A stretch of DNA of 64,000 nt from an uncultured Paraprevotella sp. Its GTDB lineage: Bacteria > Bacteroidota > Bacteroidia > Bacteroidales > Bacteroidaceae. Under the pieces are notes generated by a model. The model did not search any database and was not told the DNA's origin. It saw nothing but the letters and a program-made list of their open reading frames with translations. Shown here piece by piece: positions 43,386 through 52,194 of this stretch. The stretch covers positions 17,283 to 81,282 of the forward strand of contig CALUKY010000009.1 in the NCBI GenBank assembly GCA_944321345.1. The letters are read 5' to 3'. The position numbers and the translations under genes were made by a program. How positions within the stretch are numbered: position 1 is the first letter of the stretch; each line of letters starts with the position of its first letter.

Positions 43386-46076
43386 TTATTTATTCTTCAG
43401 TTTCATGATCCAACGGGCAACCTCTCCGATCCAAAGCACCAGAGAAGAAGAGGCTATGATGACCAGCCAGTCTTCCCAAGGCAACGGCACCACGCTGAAC
43501 ATGGCTCCTCCGAAGGTCACAATCAGATACTGACCTACGAGAATCAGCAACGCCACCCACAGGAAGCTCTTGCACTGTGACATTCCGGCAAAAGCCGAAC
43601 CGCCGGTAAGATATGCCTTGGCGTTGAACATATTCCAGAACTGAAGCATCACAAAGAAGCTGAAGAACCAGGACAAATCGTGCGGTGTAAGCCCCTCGGA
43701 TGCATGGAAATGCAGAAGCAGAGCCATCAGTACGGCCACAAAGGCCAGACCGACTCCGAAAATACGCCAGGTCATAGAACGCGAAATGATAAAGTCGCCG
43801 TTGGCACCGCTACGGCGCGGCTTATCCTTCATCACCTGCTCGGTAGGAGGCAGAGAAGCCAGGGCACCGGCAGCAAAGGTATCCATGATGAGGTTCACCC
43901 AAAGCATCTGGGTAATGGTAAGCGGCGACTCGGTTCCGAGCAACGAGCCGACCAGTACAATAAGGCAGGCCGCCACGTTGATGGTGAGCTGGAACAGCAG
44001 GAAACGCTGAATGTTGCGATACAGCGAACGTCCCCACATCACGGCACGGGTGATGCTTCCGAAAGAGTTGTCGATAATGGTAATGTCACTGGCTTCCTTG
44101 GCCACAGAAGTTCCGTCGCCCATGGACAGACCTACCTGGGCGGCTTTCAAGGCCGGAGCATCGTTTGTTCCGTCACCGGTAACGGCCACCACGGCATCCT
44201 TCTGCTGCAACAGCTGCACCAGACGCTGCTTGTCGGTAGGACGGGCACGGCACATGATCTTCAGGTCGAGCACACGGTTCAGTGCCTCCTCGTCGGTGAG
44301 TGCCTCAAAATCCGGACCGGTAATGATGTTGCGGTCGGTGTCTTTCTCGGTCCAGATACCGATCTGGCGACCGATTTCACGGGCGGTACCCGGAGTATCA
44401 CCGGTAACGATCTTCACCGAGATGCCGGCGTTCAGACAGCTTTTAACGGCAGCCGGCACATCCTGACGTACCGGATCGGAAATGGCCACAATACCCATAT
44501 AAGTCAAATCCAGACCGGCCGCAAGGCGTCCGTTCTCGTATGGCGCGTCCGAATCACCGGGTTTCAGGATCTGATAAGCAAATCCCAAGGTACGCATGGC
44601 CTGGTTCTGATAGCTCAGCAACTGGGCTTCGATTTCGGCCTTGCATGCCGACGGCTCAACAAGACTGCCGTCGCGCGCCACTTTCCGGGAAAGTCCCAAC
44701 ACGATTTCAGGGGCTCCCTTGACATAAAGCACCTTGGCGCCCAGCTGTGGCGAGTCGACCACCGTAGCCATATATTTCCGCTCGGTAGAGAAAGTAAGCT
44801 GACTGACTACAGCCGCGTTTTCGCGCAGCTCCAGATAATCGCGGCCCTGGGCGTCCAGCCACAACAGCAGGGCGGCCTCGGTAGGATTACCCAAAGTCTT
44901 GACCTTTCCGTCTTCTTTATTCAGATTGGCGGTAGAGTTCACGGCAATACCCTCGGCAATGGCCTTGCTCATCTCGTCATCTCCCAGTTTCTGGTCTTTC
45001 AGGGCAAAGAAACGGGTTTCGTATATCTGCATCTGATTCTGGGTCAGTGTACCGGTCTTATCGGTACAGATCACCGTTGTGGCTCCCATGGTTTCGCAGG
45101 CATGCATCTTACGCACCAGGTTGTTGGTCTTGAGCATACGGTTCATGCTCAGCGCCAGACTCAGGGTTACACTCATCGGCAATCCCTCGGGCACAGAAAC
45201 CACAATCAGGGTTACGGCAATCATGAAATGGTTCAGAAGTTCGGACACAATGTCCATCCATCCGGTCGGCGCGTCGCCTCCCAAGAAGGTTTTCAGAGTC
45301 AATACGATAAAGGTGATGGTGGCAATGGCATAACCGGCCTTGCTGATCACACCGGCCAGCCCCTTGAGCTGGATCTGCAACGGGGTGTCAATATTGTTGT
45401 CAATCTGTGATCCTTCATACACCTTGCCGTAGCCGGTAGCGTCGCCCACCAGATCCACTTTCATCACTCCGTGACCGTCGACAACCGTGGTTCCGCGCAT
45501 CACGACATTGGAGGGGTAAGTGGCCTCGTGATCAAAGTCAGCCTCAACGGTAGTCTTGCCGATCATCGGTTCACCGGTCAGTGTGGATTCATTTACCTGC
45601 AACGAAACGGCCTCAAGCAAAGTTCCGTCGGCCGGGATTTCCTCGCCGGTGTTCAGCACCACAATATCTCCCACCACCACTTCCTTGCGGGTGATTTCCT
45701 GGATTTTTCCGTTACGGATCACCGTTACAGGCACATCATCGTTCACGGTATTCAACACATCGAATGCCCGGTTTGCCTTCACCTCGAAGATAAAACCGGT
45801 CATACTGGCCAACAAAATAGCAAAGAAAATACCCAACGGTTCAAGAAAAGCGGCGAATCCGGCCTGCTCGGGTCCCCAGCAGTGAACGCCGGCAATAACC
45901 ATAGACAAGCCCCATGCCACCAAAAGGATACGGATTATCGGGTCTTCAAATTTCTCCAGAAACTGTTTCCATAAAGAAACCTTTTCGGGAGGGGTCAATA
46001 CATTCTCACCAAATTTTTTCCTGTTTTCTTCGACTTCCTGAGAAGTCAGGCCTTGATAGGTCTGTTTTGTTTTCAT
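43386..46076 (-). CDS. Calcium-translocating P-type ATPase (P2B/PMCA-like)
   Basis: An 896-residue inner membrane pump. All P-type landmarks are present: an N-terminal cation ATPase domain, the actuator TGE loop (STLTGEPMIGK), the PEGLP motif (VSVPEGLPM) in membrane helix 4, the phosphorylated Asp339 in CTDKTGTLTQ, KGAPEIVL, MCRARPTDKQRLV and GDGTNDAPALKAAQVG (about 630). C-terminal helices follow. The family exports calcium (or Mg/Mn) using ATP. It is the first gene of an operon with the CNNM/CorC protein. No confident promoter was seen in the 250-nt gap upstream (CAAAATAA at 46126-46133 is a near-miss). Confidence 0.93.
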   Translation of the reverse strand: MKTKQTYQGLTSQEVEENRKKFGENVLTPPEKVSLWKQFLEKFEDPIIRILLVAWGLSMVIAGVHCWGPEQAGFAAFLEPLGIFFAILLASMTGFIFEVKANRAFDVLNTVNDDVPVTVIRNGKIQEITRKEVVVGDIVVLNTGEEIPADGTLLEAVSLQVNESTLTGEPMIGKTTVEADFDHEATYPSNVVMRGTTVVDGHGVMKVDLVGDATGYGKVYEGSQIDNNIDTPLQIQLKGLAGVISKAGYAIATITFIVLTLKTFLGGDAPTGWMDIVSELLNHFMIAVTLIVVSVPEGLPMSVTLSLALSMNRMLKTNNLVRKMHACETMGATTVICTDKTGTLTQNQMQIYETRFFALKDQKLGDDEMSKAIAEGIAVNSTANLNKEDGKVKTLGNPTEAALLLWLDAQGRDYLELRENAAVVSQLTFSTERKYMATVVDSPQLGAKVLYVKGAPEIVLGLSRKVARDGSLVEPSACKAEIEAQLLSYQNQAMRTLGFAYQILKPGDSDAPYENGRLAAGLDLTYMGIVAISDPVRQDVPAAVKSCLNAGISVKIVTGDTPGTAREIGRQIGIWTEKDTDRNIITGPDFEALTDEEALNRVLDLKIMCRARPTDKQRLVQLLQQKDAVVAVTGDGTNDAPALKAAQVGLSMGDGTSVAKEASDITIIDNSFGSITRAVMWGRSLYRNIQRFLLFQLTINVAACLIVLVGSLLGTESPLTITQMLWVNLIMDTFAAGALASLPPTEQVMKDKPRRSGANGDFIISRSMTWRIFGVGLAFVAVLMALLLHFHASEGLTPHDLSWFFSFFVMLQFWNMFNAKAYLTGGSAFAGMSQCKSFLWVALLILVGQYLIVTFGGAMFSVVPLPWEDWLVIIASSSLVLWIGEVARWIMKLKNK

Positions 46077-46267
46077 CTGTTTCTTTTATAAATTAAATAA
46101 CGTATTCTTATAATATAAGAGTTTACAAAATAAAAGAGATCAACGACATCATGAAATATAAAAGAAACAATATTACGGAAATTAATATACTTTAATTCAT
46201 AATGTAACAGAAATATTACAATCGCCCCCTTACGCAAGAAGGAGGAAAAGTGACGGACAAAACAAAA

Positions 46268-46300
46268 AAGAGGAACATCCTTTTATGGGAAGCTCCTCTT
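46268..46300 (-). terminator. Terminator of the rubrerythrin gene
   Basis: Outer arms AAGAGGA (46268-46274) and TCCTCTT (46294-46300) with a partly paired interior. On the minus strand the stem runs into TTTTTTG. It lies about 30 nt after the rubrerythrin stop. Confidence 0.75.
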
Positions 46301-46329
46301 CTTCGTTAAAGAATTATCTAAAGCATGAA

Positions 46330-46881
46330 TTATTTATCACCGAAGTAACGGTTGTACAAGCCCAGGAATCCACGGCCGTGACGAGCCTCGTCCTTAGCCA
46401 TTTCGTGAACTGTATCGTGGATAGCATCCAGGTTCTGAGCCTTAGCCATCTTAGCGATTTCCATCTTGCCAGAGCAAGCGCCGCTCTCAGCTTCCATTCT
46501 CTTCTTCAGGTTAGTCTTGGTATCCCATACCATGTCACCCAGCAACTCGCAGAAACGGGCAGCGTGATCAGCCTCCTCAAAAGCATAACGCTTGAAAGCC
46601 TCAGCGATTTCCGGATAACCTTCACGGTCAGCCTGACGGCTCATAGCCAGATACATACCTACCTCAGTGCACTCGCCTTCGAAGTTAGCGATCAGACCCT
46701 TCTTGATTTCCGGATCAACATCCTTAGCGATACCGATAACGTGCTCGGTAACAAAAGTCAGTTCTGTATCTACCAACTCCTTGAACTTGTCGGCAGGAGC
46801 CTTGCACTGTGGGCACTGTGCCGGAGCTTCATTACCTTCGTGAACATAACCGCAAACGGTACAAACAAATTTCTTAGCCAT
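46330..46881 (-). CDS. Reverse rubrerythrin (rubredoxin domain first, ferritin-like domain second)
   Basis: A 183-residue cytoplasmic NADH-dependent peroxide reductase. An N-terminal short rubredoxin has Cys7, Cys10, Cys23 and Cys26 in the rubrerythrin-type spacing CxxC-x12-CxxC. A four-helix ferritin-like domain follows with di-iron ligands in [21 protein letters not shown] and [10 protein letters not shown]. Domain order is the reverse of classic rubrerythrin. It detoxifies hydrogen peroxide in anaerobes. It lies 53 nt downstream of a PerR-like repressor, a common pairing. The rubredoxin domain is very like the one fused to NqrC at 60,563-61,417. Confidence 0.95.
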   Translation of the reverse strand: MAKKFVCTVCGYVHEGNEAPAQCPQCKAPADKFKELVDTELTFVTEHVIGIAKDVDPEIKKGLIANFEGECTEVGMYLAMSRQADREGYPEIAEAFKRYAFEEADHAARFCELLGDMVWDTKTNLKKRMEAESGACSGKMEIAKMAKAQNLDAIHDTVHEMAKDEARHGRGFLGLYNRYFGDK

Positions 46882-46934
46882 TTTTTTTTAGTTTTTAGTT
46901 TAGTATTAATATGTTTATCTGATCCCTCAACAGA

Positions 46935-47357
46935 TCAAGATCTTTTCTTTTTACATTCAGAGCAATAGCCCTTGTAATATACATGAGCTTCGGTTATCTC
47001 AAAGCCACTCTCCTTGGTAGGACATCCCACATACATCTGCTCTTCGGTAAGCGGAAAATCAAAAACCTTGCCGCAATCCTTGCAGAGGAAGTGAACATGT
47101 GGGGTAACCACTCCGTCAAAGCAAACCTTGCGCTCATCAATAGTCAGCATCTGGGCAGCTCCTTGCTCTGCAAACAACTTCAAAGTGTTGTATACCGTTG
47201 TCTTTGACAAGGTGGGAATCTCCTGATGCAGAGCCACATATACGTCATCGACAGTAGGATGTGTGTGGTGCTTCTGAAGATAATCCATGATGGCGATTCG
47301 CTGAACGGACGGATGAATTCCATACTCTAATAATGTATTTAACGCACTATCCTTCAT
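46935..47357 (-). CDS. PerR-like Fur-family peroxide-sensing repressor
   Basis: A 140-residue repressor. A winged helix domain comes first (about 1-80; HPSVQRIAIMDYLQKHHTHPTV and SKTTVYNTLKLFAEQG, each in part). The dimerisation domain has HVHFLCKDCGKV and a C-terminal CSEC, the two CxxC pairs that bind the structural zinc. Fur-family repressors use iron or manganese; PerR senses peroxide by oxidation of its iron-site histidines. Identity as PerR (not Fur or Zur) is inferred from the rubrerythrin gene downstream and the palindrome at its promoter. Confidence 0.88.
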   Translation of the reverse strand: MKDSALNTLLEYGIHPSVQRIAIMDYLQKHHTHPTVDDVYVALHQEIPTLSKTTVYNTLKLFAEQGAAQMLTIDERKVCFDGVVTPHVHFLCKDCGKVFDFPLTEEQMYVGCPTKESGFEITEAHVYYKGYCSECKKKRS

Positions 47358-47381
47358 ATCGTCATTTATTAATTATAAACA

Positions 47382-47394
47382 TGTAATTATTACA
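47382..47394. promoter_or_regulatory. Palindrome TGTAATTATTACA at the PerR-like promoter
   Basis: A perfect 13-bp palindrome, just downstream of the -7 box and covering the predicted transcription start. It is shaped like PerR/Fur-type boxes (AT-rich, near-symmetric) and suggests autorepression together with the rubrerythrin gene. Confidence 0.6.
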
Positions 47395-47398
47395 AGTG

Positions 47399-47430
47399 CA
47401 AATATAGAATAAAACTAGGTTAACCACAAA
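47399..47430 (-). promoter_or_regulatory. Promoter of the PerR-like/rubrerythrin operon
   Basis: On the minus strand TTTG (47427-47430) precedes TATATTTG (47399-47406) by 20 nt, a full match to the Bacteroidales promoter. The predicted start near 47393 lies inside the palindrome at 47382-47394. Confidence 0.7.
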
Positions 47431-47640
47431 TAAAAACAAAGTTTTTTCTTCAACATCTTTCATTTTTTAGATTTGTTGTGTATTTCTCTGTATTCTTTAC
47501 GTTTTTTGATAATCATCCGGCATATCAAAACCGAAGCATGACTGAAGCATCTGCACGACTTTACCTATTATATATGGAACATTACAAGCATCTGAAGCAA
47601 GTATCAGGGCGCAAAACATACAAGTTTCATTAAAATTGCT

Positions 47641-47648
47641 TATCTTTG
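47641..47648 (+). promoter_or_regulatory. -7 box of nadE
   Basis: TATCTTTG is a perfect match, 26 nt before the nadE ATG at 47675. No TTTG is present at the usual -33 spacing. Confidence 0.6.
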
Positions 47649-47674
47649 TGTTATTAAAATAATCTACCATACAA

Positions 47675-49603
47675 ATGAATTACGGTTTTGTAAAAGTAGC
47701 TTCGGCTATTCCTCATGTAAAGGTAGCCGACTGCAGGTATAACATCCTGCAAATTGAAAGCCTGATTGCGCAAGCGGAAGGCAAAGGCATCGAAGTCATC
47801 TGTTTTCCGGAATTAAGTATCACCGCCTATACCTGCGGCGATCTGTTTTCGCAACAAATGTTGCTCGACGAGGCGGAAATGGCGCTCATTTCCCTGTTGG
47901 ACTTTACCCGCTCGCTGAATGTCATTTCCATTGTAGGCTTTCCCCTTCCCTATCGCGGCACCTTGCTGAACTGCGCAGCAGTCATCCAGAAAGGCAAGAT
48001 CCTGGGACTTGTTCCCAAGACTTATCTTCCGAATTATAAAGAATTTTATGAACAACGGTGGTTTACCAGCGGAGCAGTATTTCCGGAAACGTCTGTAAAA
48101 ATCTGCGGGCAGCAGGTTCCATTAGGCAACAACCTGATTTTTCAGTTGCCGCACTTCAGTTTTGCCGTGGAAATCTGCGAAGATGTCTGGGCTCCCATCC
48201 CGCCGAGCAGTACCGCAGCCCTGCGCGGAGCGGAAATCATCTTCAATCTGAGCGCCGACAATGAGGGCATCGGAAAGCACCAGTATCTGAAATCACTGCT
48301 GGCACAGCAGAGCGCGCGCTGCCTGTCGGGCTATGTCTTCTCGGGATGCGGTTTCGGCGAAAGTACCCAGGATGTGGTATTTGCCGGCAAGGCTTTCATT
48401 TATGAAAACGGCTCCTTATTATGCGAGGCGGAACGCTTCTCGCTGAAAGAACAGCTTGTCACGACAGAAATCGATATCGAACGCCTGCGCCTGGAGCGTC
48501 AGGTGAATACCACTTTCGCAGCCTGCATGGCCCAACAGGACCTGAAACAGGCGCGCTACATCGATACGGAGCTGATCGTACCGAAAGAATTCAAACTGAG
48601 CCGAAAATTCGATCCCGCACCTTTCGTCCCGAAAGGAGAAGCCCTGAACGAGCGTTGCGAAGAGATTTTCGCCATTCAGACCGAGGGACTGGCCAAACGT
48701 ATCGTGCACACCCACGCGCAGAATGTGGTGGTAGGAATTTCCGGTGGTCTGGATTCTACCCTGGCCCTGCTGGTATGTGTCAAGACTTTCGACATGTTGG
48801 GTCTGTCGCGCAAGAACATCATCGGCATCACCATGCCGGGATTCGGCACAACCGGACGGACCTATAACAATGCCCTGAACCTGATGAAAGAGCTGGGCAT
48901 CACCATCCGCGAAATCAGTATCAAGGACGCCTGTCTGCAACATTTCAAGGATCTGAACATTGATCCGAACATACACGACGTGACTTATGAAAACAGCCAG
49001 GCACGCGAGCGCACCCAGATCCTGATGGATGCCGCCAATCAGAGCAATGGCCTGGTAATCGGTACGGGTGACCTGTCGGAACTGGCATTGGGATGGGCCA
49101 CTTACAACGGCGACCACATGAGTATGTACTGTGTAAACGCTTCCATTCCGAAAACCTTGGTGCGCCATCTGGTACACTGGGTTGCCCTGCAGGAAATGGA
49201 CGATACCTGCCGTGCCACTCTGCTCGACATTATCGACACTCCGATCAGTCCGGAACTGATTCCGGCAGACGAAAACGGTGAGATCCAACAGAAAACCGAA
49301 GATCTGGTCGGTCCGTACGAGTTGCACGACTTCTTCCTTTACTATACCTTGCGCTTTGGCTTCCGCCCGGCAAAAATCTATATGATAGCTCAGGAAGCGT
49401 TCAAAGGCTGCTACACGGACGACGTGATCAAGAAGTGGCTCAACACGTTCTTCCGCCGCTTCTTTGCCCAGCAGTTCAAACGCTCCTGTCTGCCCGACGG
49501 TCCGAAGGTGGGAAGCTGCTCGCTGAGTCCGCGCGGTGACTGGCGCATGCCGAGCGACGCTTCTTCAGCATCCTGGCTGGAAGAATGCACCTCACTGCAA
49601 TAA
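47675..49603 (+). CDS. nadE: Glutamine-dependent NAD+ synthetase
   Basis: A 642-residue two-domain enzyme. The N-terminal nitrilase-type glutaminase (about 1-280) has the triad Glu46 (FPELS), Lys115 (PKTYLPN) and Cys168 (VEICED). The C-terminal synthetase has the ATP-binding P-loop SGGLDST at about 356-362 and the GTGDLSELALGWATYNGDHMSMY block (in part). It converts deamido-NAD to NAD in the cytoplasm with ammonia from glutamine. Length fits the eukaryote/Bacteroidetes type. It is monocistronic with a very strong terminator downstream. Confidence 0.95.
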   Translation: MNYGFVKVASAIPHVKVADCRYNILQIESLIAQAEGKGIEVICFPELSITAYTCGDLFSQQMLLDEAEMALISLLDFTRSLNVISIVGFPLPYRGTLLNCAAVIQKGKILGLVPKTYLPNYKEFYEQRWFTSGAVFPETSVKICGQQVPLGNNLIFQLPHFSFAVEICEDVWAPIPPSSTAALRGAEIIFNLSADNEGIGKHQYLKSLLAQQSARCLSGYVFSGCGFGESTQDVVFAGKAFIYENGSLLCEAERFSLKEQLVTTEIDIERLRLERQVNTTFAACMAQQDLKQARYIDTELIVPKEFKLSRKFDPAPFVPKGEALNERCEEIFAIQTEGLAKRIVHTHAQNVVVGISGGLDSTLALLVCVKTFDMLGLSRKNIIGITMPGFGTTGRTYNNALNLMKELGITIREISIKDACLQHFKDLNIDPNIHDVTYENSQARERTQILMDAANQSNGLVIGTGDLSELALGWATYNGDHMSMYCVNASIPKTLVRHLVHWVALQEMDDTCRATLLDIIDTPISPELIPADENGEIQQKTEDLVGPYELHDFFLYYTLRFGFRPAKIYMIAQEAFKGCYTDDVIKKWLNTFFRRFFAQQFKRSCLPDGPKVGSCSLSPRGDWRMPSDASSASWLEECTSLQ

Positions 49604-49645
49604 GGCATCTTGAAGACTGACCATCCTTTCGGGGATGCAGATATA

Positions 49646-49695
49646 AGAACACCGCCCGTTTCATGGCAAAAGCATCATGAAACGGGCGGTGTTCT
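49646..49695. terminator. Bidirectional terminator between nadE and the YigZ gene
   Basis: A perfect 20-bp stem (49646-49665 with 49676-49695) with loop GCAAAAGCAT. It is followed by TGTTTTTT on the plus strand. It lies between two convergent genes. Confidence 0.95.
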
Positions 49696-49702
49696 TGTTT
49701 TT

Positions 49703-50308
49703 TCATTCCTCAAACCGCAGGGTATCCACCTTCTCCAGACGAGCCTTGAGGCGAGGCATCATGTTTTTGCGGATGCGGAGTGTCATACTGCAATCATTGT
49801 CATAGCCCTGGGCCACAATGGCGGGATTCTCTTCCTTGACAATACGCATCACCGAGTTCATGAACGGATATTCAAAGAAGAAAGTCACTTCCTCGTCGAC
49901 CGTCTTTTCGACAATCTCCGCATGCTCAATGGCATCGGCAGCAGCCATTTTATAGGCCACTATCAGTCCGCTGGTACCCAATTTGATACCTCCGAAATAA
50001 CGGATCACCACAATCAGTACATCGGTCAGTTCGTTGGAGTTGATCTGACCGAGGATCGGTTTGCCGGCCGTTCCCGACGGTTCACCGTTGTCGTTGGCCC
50101 GAAAGTCCTTACGTTCGGGACCGAGCATATAGGCGTAACAGCAATGGCGCGCGTCGTAATATTTCTTCTGATAAAACTCTACACGTTCCTTTACTTCCTC
50201 CAACGAATGTACCGGTTCCAGAAAAGCCAGAAACTTGCTTCTCTTCTCGTAATATTCTCCTTCCGCCGGCACATCTACCGTGCGATATACATCTGATCTA
50301 TCTTCCAT
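49703..50308 (-). CDS. YigZ/IMPACT family protein
   Basis: A 201-residue protein from the ATG at 50308. An N-terminal UPF0029 (IMPACT) domain spans about 15-125, with KRSKFLAF, ARHCCYAYMLG, ANDNGEPSGTAGKPIL and VIRYFGGIKLGTSGL. A C-terminal DUF1949 domain follows. YigZ-type proteins are small and cytoplasmic with a suspected role in translation control; the biochemical function is unsettled. The TAACTTTG box at 50338-50345 makes the longer start at 50416 impossible. It is convergent with nadE. Confidence 0.9.
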   Translation of the reverse strand: MEDRSDVYRTVDVPAEGEYYEKRSKFLAFLEPVHSLEEVKERVEFYQKKYYDARHCCYAYMLGPERKDFRANDNGEPSGTAGKPILGQINSNELTDVLIVVIRYFGGIKLGTSGLIVAYKMAAADAIEHAEIVEKTVDEEVTFFFEYPFMNSVMRIVKEENPAIVAQGYDNDCSMTLRIRKNMMPRLKARLEKVDTLRFEE

Positions 50309-50337
50309 AAAAAACTCTCTGTTCTTATTCCATATTG

Positions 50338-50345
50338 CAAAGTTA
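50338..50345 (-). promoter_or_regulatory. -7 box of the YigZ gene
   Basis: On the minus strand TAACTTTG, a perfect TAnnTTTG match. The start near 50332 gives a leader of about 24 nt before the ATG at 50308. It decides that start over the longer reading frame. Confidence 0.6.
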
Positions 50346-50416
50346 ATACTTATTTGCGTTCCTAACGGATAAAACCGAACAAACAACTTCTGAGATTCGC
50401 GTTTTTCGGGGGACAT

Positions 50417-50871
50417 CTCACGAAGTCTGAAAAATCACAAGTCTCAGAGCGCACCAAAACGGATAAAATACTAGGTAACAAGCAGATAAATACAAAAACA
50501 GCAATTAACGACACGAGGCTTCCAGACGAAAAAATATAAAAAGAAATTACTTTCCGGTGGATTTTAAAAAACTTCCTGTTGTTTTTTCCGAAACTCCCTG
50601 ATGTTCTTTTGCGATCTTCAGGGAGTTTTTTCGGACAGTTCGAATCGCTCATGCCATCAGAACCCCTTATTTTTCTGCATAAAAAGCGTATATATACAAA
50701 ATATATACCATTTAAATTGAATATTCATACAGAAAATTTTCTATTTGAGGAAAATCTGCAAATAAAAATATCAGTAAAAGCCTGCAATATTTATCAATCT
50801 GAAAGCAGAATATACAAAAAAGTTACAATCCAACCTATATCCGTTACCTATTTTTTCCATCAACGCTGTAT
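50417..50871. other. 455-nt gap between the YigZ gene and serC
   Basis: AT-rich DNA with no coding sequence I can support. It contains the orphan terminator hairpin at 50592-50627. The right 230 nt (50640-50871) hold nothing recognisable. serA, which commonly follows serC in Bacteroides, is not here. Confidence 0.65.
50592..50627 (+). terminator. Orphan terminator hairpin in a gap
   Basis: A perfect 10-bp stem AACTCCCTGA (50592-50601) / TCAGGGAGTT (50618-50627), with T residues directly after it on the plus strand (GTTTTTTCGG). No annotated plus-strand gene ends here. On the minus strand the T tail is absent, so it is not a good terminator for serC. It may end an unrecognised small RNA. Confidence 0.5.
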
Positions 50872-51957
50872 TTACACTCTTCCGGCCAACACCTGCTTTT
50901 CAAAATCACGCATTGCCTGCTGCAGAGCCATAACTCCCTCGAGCGGCATGGCATTGTAACAGGAAGCCCGAAAACCGCCGACACTGCGGTGCCCCCGGAT
51001 ATTCCGGATGCCGCGTTGTTCCACAAAATCCAGAAAATCCTGCTCCCGGGCAGCAAACTCATCGTCCATGACAAAGCAGATGTTCATCAGCGAACGGCTG
51101 TCTTCCCGCGCCACAGCACGGAACAGGCGGTTACGCCCGATTTCGTCATAGAGCACGGAGGCACGCTCACGGGCCCTACGGTCCATCTCCTCCACTCCAC
51201 CCTGCCGGTACAGCCAGCGCAGATTCAGCAAAGCGGTATAGATGGGCAGCACAGGCGGTGTATTGAGCATGGAACCGGCAGCCAGATGCTCCCTGTAATC
51301 GAGCATCATGGGAATATAACGGTCGGCAGGGGGCAACGCATCCCGACGCACAATGACCAGATTGACACCGGCCATAGACAGATTCTTCTGTGCTCCGGCA
51401 TAGATGCAGGCATAACGGCTCACCTCTACCGGACGCGAAAGAATGTCGGACGACATATCGGATATGAGAGGAACCGGAGATTCGGGATCGTAACGCAGCT
51501 CGGTTCCGTAAATCGTATTGTTGGAGGTGAAATGAAAATAGTCCGCCTGATCAGGAATGCGCTGCTCAAAACCTTTGGGTATATGGGTATAATGCTCCTG
51601 ACGGGAGGAAGCCACCGTGATTACCTGACCGAAATGCGACGCTTCGTGCATAGCCTGAAAAGCCCATGTTCCGGTATCCAGATAGGCCGCACTGCGACGC
51701 AAAAAATTATAGGGCACCCGGCAGAATTCCATACGGGCCCCTCCGGACAGGAAAAGAATTTCATAATCCTGCGGCACATCCAGCAGTGTACGCACCAAGT
51801 CGCGCGCCTCCTGCAACACGGCCCTAAACTCCGGAGAACGGTGAGGGATCTCCATCAGCGACAGTCCCGACCCGTTGAAGTCAAGACAAGCCTGAGCCGT
51901 AGCTTCGACCACTTCGCGCGGAAGCATGGAAGGACCGGCATTGAAATTGTATTTCAT
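50872..51957 (-). CDS. serC: Phosphoserine aminotransferase
   Basis: A class V PLP aminotransferase making 3-phosphoserine (serine pathway) and feeding vitamin B6 synthesis. From the ATG at 51957 it is 361 residues, standard for SerC. It opens with [11 protein letters not shown], and the PLP lysine is in [12 protein letters not shown]-terminal [19 protein letters not shown] is the family's substrate-binding block. The longer frame from 51993 is rejected because MKYNFNAGP is the conserved N-terminus. A weak TAACTTTA -7 box lies about 95 nt upstream. Confidence 0.93.
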   Translation of the reverse strand: MKYNFNAGPSMLPREVVEATAQACLDFNGSGLSLMEIPHRSPEFRAVLQEARDLVRTLLDVPQDYEILFLSGGARMEFCRVPYNFLRRSAAYLDTGTWAFQAMHEASHFGQVITVASSRQEHYTHIPKGFEQRIPDQADYFHFTSNNTIYGTELRYDPESPVPLISDMSSDILSRPVEVSRYACIYAGAQKNLSMAGVNLVIVRRDALPPADRYIPMMLDYREHLAAGSMLNTPPVLPIYTALLNLRWLYRQGGVEEMDRRARERASVLYDEIGRNRLFRAVAREDSRSLMNICFVMDDEFAAREQDFLDFVEQRGIRNIRGHRSVGGFRASCYNAMPLEGVMALQQAMRDFEKQVLAGRV

Positions 51958-52048
51958 TTCTCTCAATTTTTTCAACAGGAAATCTGACAACACCCGAGAA
52001 ACATCCGGGGAGATCCGACTTCCGTTTCGTTTTTTCGGTTTCAGGGCA

Positions 52049-52056
52049 TAAAGTTA
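52049..52056 (-). promoter_or_regulatory. Possible -7 box of serC
   Basis: On the minus strand TAACTTTA, one base off TAnnTTTG, about 92 nt before the serC ATG. No -33 TTTG at proper spacing. Confidence 0.35.
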
Positions 52057-52125
52057 ACACTTAATTTTGTGGAAACCATCGATAGCGCATAAAAACAATA
52101 CCTCCGGAATGTGAGATACGGATAC

Positions 52126-52160
52126 AAAAACAGCTGTCCTGAACCAGAACAGCTGTTTTT
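52126..52160. terminator. Terminator downstream of the DbpA-like helicase
   Basis: Arms AAAAACAGCTGT (52126-52137) and ACAGCTGTTTTT (52149-52160), 12-bp perfect stem with an 11-nt loop. A/T flanks make it work in both directions. It lies 35 nt after the helicase stop on the minus strand. Confidence 0.88.
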
Positions 52161-52194
52161 GTCTTTATCGCAATACTTTTCTTTCAAAAGCAAA

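Larger units (their letters stand above)
47358..47674. other. 317-nt divergent gap between the PerR-like gene and nadE
   Basis: It holds the PerR-like promoter and palindrome on the left and the nadE -7 box on the right. Between them is AT-rich spacer; TAGATTTG at 47468-47475 (plus) could be an additional weak -7 box. No gene is seen. Confidence 0.65.

Noticed and set aside
43680-45410. A 576-codon plus-strand frame opposite the P-type ATPase
   Set aside because: It mirrors the ATPase frame, lacks any domain signature, and the ATPase has all its catalytic motifs in order.
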